18,192 bases of DNA, from positions 1 to 18,192 of the forward strand of contig CBDUCN010000072.1 of assembly GCA_965365655.1 (NCBI GenBank), given 5' to 3'. The stretch comes from JBFHNV01 sp965365655. Its GTDB lineage: Bacteria; Pseudomonadota; Gammaproteobacteria; HK1. Both the position numbers and the translations under genes were made by a program. How positions within the stretch are numbered: the first letter of the stretch is position 1; each line of letters begins with the position of its first letter. Shown one piece after another: positions 14,854 to 18,192 of this stretch. The notes under the pieces were generated by a model. It searched no databases and was not told the origin of the DNA. It saw nothing but the letters and a program-made list of their open reading frames with translations.

Positions 14854-15240
14854 TCACGGAAACAGCCAGCTCGTGACGTTGCGCACCGGCTCGCCCCGCT
14901 CGGCCCAGCCCAGCCCCTTGATGCAGCGCACGACCAGCCACACCAGCGTGAACAGCAGGATCGCGTAGCCGATGACCACCAGCGACGTCGCCATGCCGAC
15001 CACGCTGTACAGGAAGCCGATCCAGAAGGTGCGGACCTGGAAGCGGTAGTGGCTCTGCACCCACGGCGGCGCGTCGGCCTTCTTCACGTAGGCCATCACC
15101 AGCCCCACCAGCGTGGTGATCGGCAGCACGATGCCGATCAGGTAGAGGATGTAGACGACCCGCGCGTTGCTGCCGTCCGTCGGATCGCCGGCGGGCGGCA
15201 GCGTCTCCGCGGCCGCCGTGGCGAGGGGCTGCTCGTCCAT
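14854..15240 (-). CDS. Small DUF4870-type membrane protein
   Basis: A 128-residue protein with a disordered acidic N-terminus (about 1-26), a first hydrophobic segment at about 28-50, a short polar stretch with the SHYRFQVRTFWIG motif (63-75), and a long hydrophobic region at about 72-105 ending in a charged tail. The motif between the hydrophobic segments resembles DUF4870-type (Tic20-like fold) membrane proteins of unknown function. GGGAG lies 9 bases before the ATG. It is transcribed divergently from baeS with 141 bp between the starts, and converges on the YihY-family gene. The divergent position makes shared control with baeSR possible, but no operator was identified. Confidence 0.82.
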   Translation of the reverse strand: MDEQPLATAAAETLPPAGDPTDGSNARVVYILYLIGIVLPITTLVGLVMAYVKKADAPPWVQSHYRFQVRTFWIGFLYSVVGMATSLVVIGYAILLFTLVWLVVRCIKGLGWAERGEPVRNVTSWLFP

Positions 15241-15275
15241 GTCGTCGTGCTCCCTGTTCGCGAGGTCCAGCGCCG

Positions 15276-15281
15276 ATTATC
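15276..15281 (-). promoter_or_regulatory. Candidate -10 element of the DUF4870-type gene
   Basis: Read on the minus strand this is GATAAT, 5 of 6 to the -10 consensus, 35 bases before the start codon. The -35 region (ATGCTT or similar) is poor. It shares the ATAATCG core with the baeS promoter on the opposite strand. Confidence 0.35.
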
Positions 15282-15343
15282 GCGCACCCGCGCACGCGAA
15301 GCATCGGCGACGGAGGCTCCACATTTCTTGTGCAATGGCGCCG

Positions 15344-15349
15344 CATAAT
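15344..15349 (+). promoter_or_regulatory. Candidate -10 element of baeS
   Basis: CATAAT, 5 of 6 to the -10 consensus, lies 32 bases before the baeS start codon. No acceptable -35 is found at 16-18 bases, which suits a promoter needing an activator; autoregulation by BaeR is a possibility but no BaeR box was recognised. Confidence 0.35.
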
Positions 15350-15381
15350 CGACGCACCGCGCCCACCGCCGACGCCCCGCC

Positions 15382-16899
15382 ATGCACCTGTCCCTGAGAG
15401 CCAAGCTGTTCATCACGCTGCTGCTGGTCGCGGCGGGGGTGGCCGTCAGCATGTTCCTCGTGATGCAGTGGTCCTTCGAGCGTGGCTTCCTGCGCCTCGT
15501 CGAGGAGCGCCAGCGCGAGCGCCTGGACACCGTGGTCGCGGCGCTCGTGCGCGAGCACGCCGACGCCGGCGGGTGGCAACGCGTGCGCGCGGACCCGCGG
15601 CGCTGGGTCGCGATCGTGTTCAGTGCCCGCGCACCGGGGCGTGAGCCCGGCGCGCGCTGGATGCGGCGCCTCGGTGCGACCCCTCCGGGCGTGTGGCCGC
15701 CGCCGCGGGTCGAGCGCCGGCGTGACGACGACGGGCCCGACCACGAGCGCCACGAGCGCGAGGACGACGACGCACGCGAAGCGCCCGGCGCGGGCGCGGC
15801 CGCGCGGCGCCTTCCGCTCGAGTTCCGCCTCATGCTGCTGGACGCCGACGGCCGGGTCCTGATCGGGCGCCCCGGGCGCGCGGATCTGGTCGAGCGGCTG
15901 CCCATCGAGGCCGGCGGGCAGCGCGTGGGCTGGCTCGGCGTGCTGCCCGGTCCGGAGCTGGAGGCGCTCGCGGACATCCGCTTCGTGGCGCGGCAGAAGC
16001 GCGCCTTCCTCGCCGCGGCCGCCGTGGTGGTGCTGCTGGCCGGCCTCGCCGCGCTGCCGCTGGCGGCGGCGATGAGCGCGCGCCTGCAGCGCATCGCCGG
16101 CGGTGCCCGCGCGCTGGCGGAGGGGCGCTACGCGACCCGGGTGCCGGTGGACAGCGCCGACGAGCTGGGGCGCCTCGCGACGGACTTCAACGAGCTGGCG
16201 GCGGCGCTCGAGCGCACCGAGCAGAGCCGGCGGCAGTGGGTGGCCGACATCTCCCACGAGCTGCGCACGCCCATCGCGGTGCTGCGCGCGGAGGTCGAGG
16301 CGCTGCAGGACGGGGTGCGCGCGCTGGACGCGCAGGCGCTGGACGTGCTGCACGCGGACGTGCTGCGCCTGGGGCGGCTGGTGGACGACCTCTACCTGCT
16401 CGCGCGCTCCGATCTCGGCGCGCTCAGCTACCACAAGGCGGACCTGGACCCGGTGTCGCTGCTGGAGGACGATCTGGCCGCGATGGGCAACGAGTTCCGG
16501 CAGCGGCGGATCGAGGTGGCGCTGGAGCGCGGCGCCGGCCTGCCGTGCCGCGTCCACGCCGACGCCGACCGGCTGTCGCAGCTGTTCCGCAACCTGCTCA
16601 CCAACGCGGTGCGCTACACCGACGCCGGCGGCCGGCTGGTGGTCCGCGCCGCCCGCGAAGGCGGACGCGTGCGGCTGGACTTCGAGGACTCGGAGCCCGG
16701 GGTCCCGGACGCCGATCTGCCGCGGCTGTTCGAACGCTTCCACCGCGTGGAGCGCTCGCGCAGCCGCGAGCACGGCGGCGCCGGGCTGGGGCTCGCGATC
16801 TGCCGCAGCATCGCCGAGGCCCACGGCGGCACCCTGGAGGCGCGCGCGTCGCGCTTCGGCGGGCTGTGCATCCGGCTCGAGCTGCCGGCGCTGCCGTGA
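15382..16899 (+). CDS. baeS: Envelope-stress sensor histidine kinase BaeS
   Basis: Inner-membrane sensor kinase of the Bae two-component system, 505 residues. Domains in order: first membrane segment (about 8-30), periplasmic sensor region (about 31-207), second membrane segment (about 208-230), HAMP (about 231-283), and HisKA with phospho-acceptor His292 in ISHELRTP. The ATPase domain has Asn404/Asn408 in RNLLTNAVRYT, Asp436 in EDSEPGVPDADLPRLFERF, and GGAGLGLAI at 465-473. The DLYLLARSDLGALSYHKADLD stretch and the unusual DSEPGV in place of DxGxG both match E. coli BaeS, which supports the name. The periplasmic region contains a strongly charged Asp/Glu/His/Arg-rich loop at about 106-142. 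No clear ribosome binding site precedes the ATG. The stop overlaps the baeR start by 4 bases. Confidence 0.93.
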   Translation: MHLSLRAKLFITLLLVAAGVAVSMFLVMQWSFERGFLRLVEERQRERLDTVVAALVREHADAGGWQRVRADPRRWVAIVFSARAPGREPGARWMRRLGATPPGVWPPPRVERRRDDDGPDHERHEREDDDAREAPGAGAAARRLPLEFRLMLLDADGRVLIGRPGRADLVERLPIEAGGQRVGWLGVLPGPELEALADIRFVARQKRAFLAAAAVVVLLAGLAALPLAAAMSARLQRIAGGARALAEGRYATRVPVDSADELGRLATDFNELAAALERTEQSRRQWVADISHELRTPIAVLRAEVEALQDGVRALDAQALDVLHADVLRLGRLVDDLYLLARSDLGALSYHKADLDPVSLLEDDLAAMGNEFRQRRIEVALERGAGLPCRVHADADRLSQLFRNLLTNAVRYTDAGGRLVVRAAREGGRVRLDFEDSEPGVPDADLPRLFERFHRVERSRSREHGGAGLGLAICRSIAEAHGGTLEARASRFGGLCIRLELPALP

Positions 16900-17588
16900 G
16901 CGGCGCCCACGTCCTGGTGGTGGAGGACGAGGCCCGCCTCGCGCGCGTCCTCGCCGACTACCTGGAGCGCGAGGGCCTGCGCTGCACCGTGCTCGGCGAC
17001 GGCGACGCGGTGGTGCCCTGGGTGCGCGAGCATGTGCCGGACCTCGTGCTGCTGGACCTGATGCTGCCCGGGCGCGACGGCCTCTCGGTGTGCAGGGACC
17101 TGCGCGCGTTCAGCCGCGTGCCGATCATCATGGTCACCGCGCGGGTCGAGGAGATCGACCGCCTGCTGGGTCTGGAGCTGGGCGCCGACGACTACGTGTG
17201 CAAGCCGTTCTCGCCGCGCGAGGTGGTCGCGCGCGTGAAGGCGGTGCTGCGCCGCGCGGCGCCGGACGCCGCGAGCGCGCCGGACGCGCCGGCCGGCGCG
17301 CTGGCGCTGGACGCGGACGCGCTGAGGGTGCGTGCGGGCGAGCGGGAGGTGGAGCTGACCGCGGTGGAGTTCCAGCTGCTGCAGACGCTGGTGCGCCACC
17401 CCGGGCGGATCTTCTCCCGCGGGCTGCTGATGGAGCGCATCTACGACGACGGCCGGGTGGTCTCGGACCGCACCATCGACAGCCACGTCAAGAAGCTCAG
17501 GCGCAAGCTCGCCGGGCTCGCGCCCGGTGCGGAGCTGATCCACTCGGTGTACGGGGTGGGCTACCGCTACGAGCCGCGCACGGACTGA
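16896..17588 (+). CDS. baeR: Response regulator BaeR (OmpR family)
   Basis: Cytoplasmic DNA-binding response regulator, 230 residues, partner of BaeS. The receiver domain (about 4-118) has the acidic pocket Glu10/Asp11, phospho-acceptor Asp54 in VLLDLMLPG, Thr81 and Lys103. A short Ala/Pro linker (about 121-134) leads to an OmpR-type winged-helix domain (about 135-227) with DRTIDSHVKKLRRKL as recognition region and VYGVGYRYE as the wing. The segments VTARVEEIDRLLGLELGADDYVCKPFSPREVVARVK and YDDGRVVSDRTIDSH match E. coli BaeR very closely. The GTG start at 16896 overlaps the baeS stop (GTGA), the standard coupling for kinase/regulator pairs. A Spy-like gene follows 137 bases later and is the likely target. 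Confidence 0.94.
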   Translation: MSGAHVLVVEDEARLARVLADYLEREGLRCTVLGDGDAVVPWVREHVPDLVLLDLMLPGRDGLSVCRDLRAFSRVPIIMVTARVEEIDRLLGLELGADDYVCKPFSPREVVARVKAVLRRAAPDAASAPDAPAGALALDADALRVRAGEREVELTAVEFQLLQTLVRHPGRIFSRGLLMERIYDDGRVVSDRTIDSHVKKLRRKLAGLAPGAELIHSVYGVGYRYEPRTD

Positions 17589-17614
17589 GCGGCCACCGCG
17601 CCGCATCCTCGCTG

Positions 17615-17643
17615 TTTCCACAATTCGTCCCGACTCGTTGCAT
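17615..17643 (+). promoter_or_regulatory. Weak candidate promoter of the Spy-like gene
   Basis: TTTCCA (17615-17620) and TTGCAT (17638-17643), separated by 17 bases, match the -35 and -10 consensus at 4 and 3 of 6 bases. They sit in the only AT-rich part of the baeR-spy gap, with GCAT repeated at 17640-17643 and 17652-17655. The weak match would suit a regulator-dependent promoter. No sequence clearly equal to the E. coli BaeR or CpxR boxes was seen. Confidence 0.25.
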
Positions 17644-17725
17644 GACGCGGGTGCATCGTGTGGCCCATGGACGGCGGCAGACCGCTGCTCCGAGAACCCG
17701 ACCACGTGACGACAGGAGACCGACC

Positions 17726-18097
17726 ATGAAGAAGACCCTCATCGCCCTGCTGTGCGCGGCCGCCATTCCGGCGGCGGCGTGGGCCAGTTCCGACGACTAC
17801 CGTGGGCGCCCCGACCGCGCCGAGCGCATGGAGCGGATGGCGCAACGCCTGCAGCTCACCGACGAGCAGCGCGCGGCCATGGAGACGCTGTTCGAGGAGC
17901 AGCGCGCCGAGCGCGAGGCCATGCGCGATCGCATGCGCTCGCGGATGGCCGAGGTGCTGACGCCCGAGCAGCGCACGCGCATGGACGAGATGCGCGAGGA
18001 GCGCCGCGAGAGGTGGCGCGAGAAGCGCCACGACGGCCGCCACGGCCATCGCGGCGACTGCGACTACGAGCGCGGCGAGGAGCGCGAGCGCAGCTGA
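17726..18097 (+). CDS. Spy/CpxP-like periplasmic stress protein
   Basis: A 123-residue exported protein. Residues 1-20 are a clear signal peptide (MKKTLIALLC then an Ala-rich core, cleavage likely after AWA). The mature part is highly charged and helical and carries two LTxxQ motifs, LTDEQ at 44-48 and LTPEQ at 78-82, the hallmark of the Spy/CpxP family. Spy is an ATP-independent periplasmic chaperone and CpxP a sensor-kinase inhibitor; the sequence cannot decide which role applies. The C-terminal tail (about 100-123) is rich in His, Asp, Glu and Arg with one Cys (His102, His106, His108, Cys112), which could bind metal as in related ZraP-type proteins (inference). AGGAG lies 7 bases before the ATG. 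It follows baeSR by 137 bases with a strong terminator-like hairpin just after it. Confidence 0.9.
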   Translation: MKKTLIALLCAAAIPAAAWASSDDYRGRPDRAERMERMAQRLQLTDEQRAAMETLFEEQRAEREAMRDRMRSRMAEVLTPEQRTRMDEMREERRERWREKRHDGRHGHRGDCDYERGEERERS

Positions 18098-18102
18098 TGG
18101 CG

Positions 18103-18136
18103 GCGCGCCGGGCGGAGCTCGCTCCGCCCGGCGCGC
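18103..18136 (+). terminator. Strong terminator-like hairpin after the Spy-like gene
   Basis: Positions 18103-18117 pair perfectly with 18122-18136 to give a 15-bp, almost entirely GC stem closed by the tetraloop CTCG, starting 5 bases after the stop codon. It is the longest perfect inverted repeat I found in the window. There is no T-tract, as is common in very GC-rich genomes. It should end the baeSR-spy transcripts and may protect the mRNA 3' end. The remaining 56 bases to the window edge contain an ATG at 18176 that might open a next gene, but too little is visible to call it. Confidence 0.65.
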
Positions 18137-18192
18137 GCCGTCGCCGGCTCGACCCGCGAGCGCGAGCAGGGCGCGATGGCGTCGCAGACCCG

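Overview
The window is about 18.2 kb of very GC-rich chromosomal DNA with dense, ordinary bacterial gene packing. The gene families and the BaeS/BaeR/Spy grouping point to a high-GC gammaproteobacterium. That placement is inferred from family resemblance only, because there is no rRNA or other marker in the window. No insertion sequence, phage gene, CRISPR array, tRNA or rRNA was seen. The window looks like core chromosome rather than a mobile island.

Layout. (1) Positions 1-1669, minus strand: a Do-family (DegP/DegQ/MucD-like) periplasmic serine protease, followed by the first 42 codons of an unrecognised gene that runs off the left edge. (2) 1792-3416, plus strand: a succinylglutamate desuccinylase/aspartoacylase-family metallo-hydrolase, then a Prx5-type peroxiredoxin. 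(3) 3417-3959: a 543-bp stretch with no convincing gene but three good hairpins. (4) 3960-4790, plus: a DUF429 RNase H-fold protein. (5) 4813-6497, minus: etfB-etfA, divergent from (6) 6709-10185, plus: ETF-ubiquinone oxidoreductase and a long acyl-CoA dehydrogenase. (7) 10388-14709, plus: an inositol-monophosphatase-family enzyme, the fluoride channel CrcB, a BicA-like SulP anion transporter with a STAS domain, and a YihY/BrkB membrane protein. (8) 14854-15240, minus: a small DUF4870-type membrane protein. (9) 15382-18097, plus: baeS-baeR and a Spy/CpxP-like periplasmic protein, closed by a 15-bp perfect-stem hairpin.

How the genes work together. The central block (4813-10185) is a complete electron path for acyl-CoA oxidation. 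The dehydrogenase oxidises acyl-CoA, EtfAB carries the electrons, and ETF-QO passes them to ubiquinone. The two transcription units diverge from a 211-bp region containing a perfect 6-7-6 inverted repeat over a candidate -35 element, which is a plausible repressor operator. The right-hand block is an envelope-stress module: the BaeS/BaeR two-component system next to a Spy-like chaperone, the class of target that BaeSR controls in E. coli. The DegP-like protease at the left edge is also an envelope quality-control factor. The middle-right block handles anions (fluoride export, SulP transport), with SulP and YihY translationally coupled.

No clearly undescribed system was found. The items most worth checking are the etf operator, the His/Asp-rich loop in the BaeS sensor domain together with the His-containing tail of the Spy-like protein, and the structured non-coding stretch upstream of the DUF429 gene.
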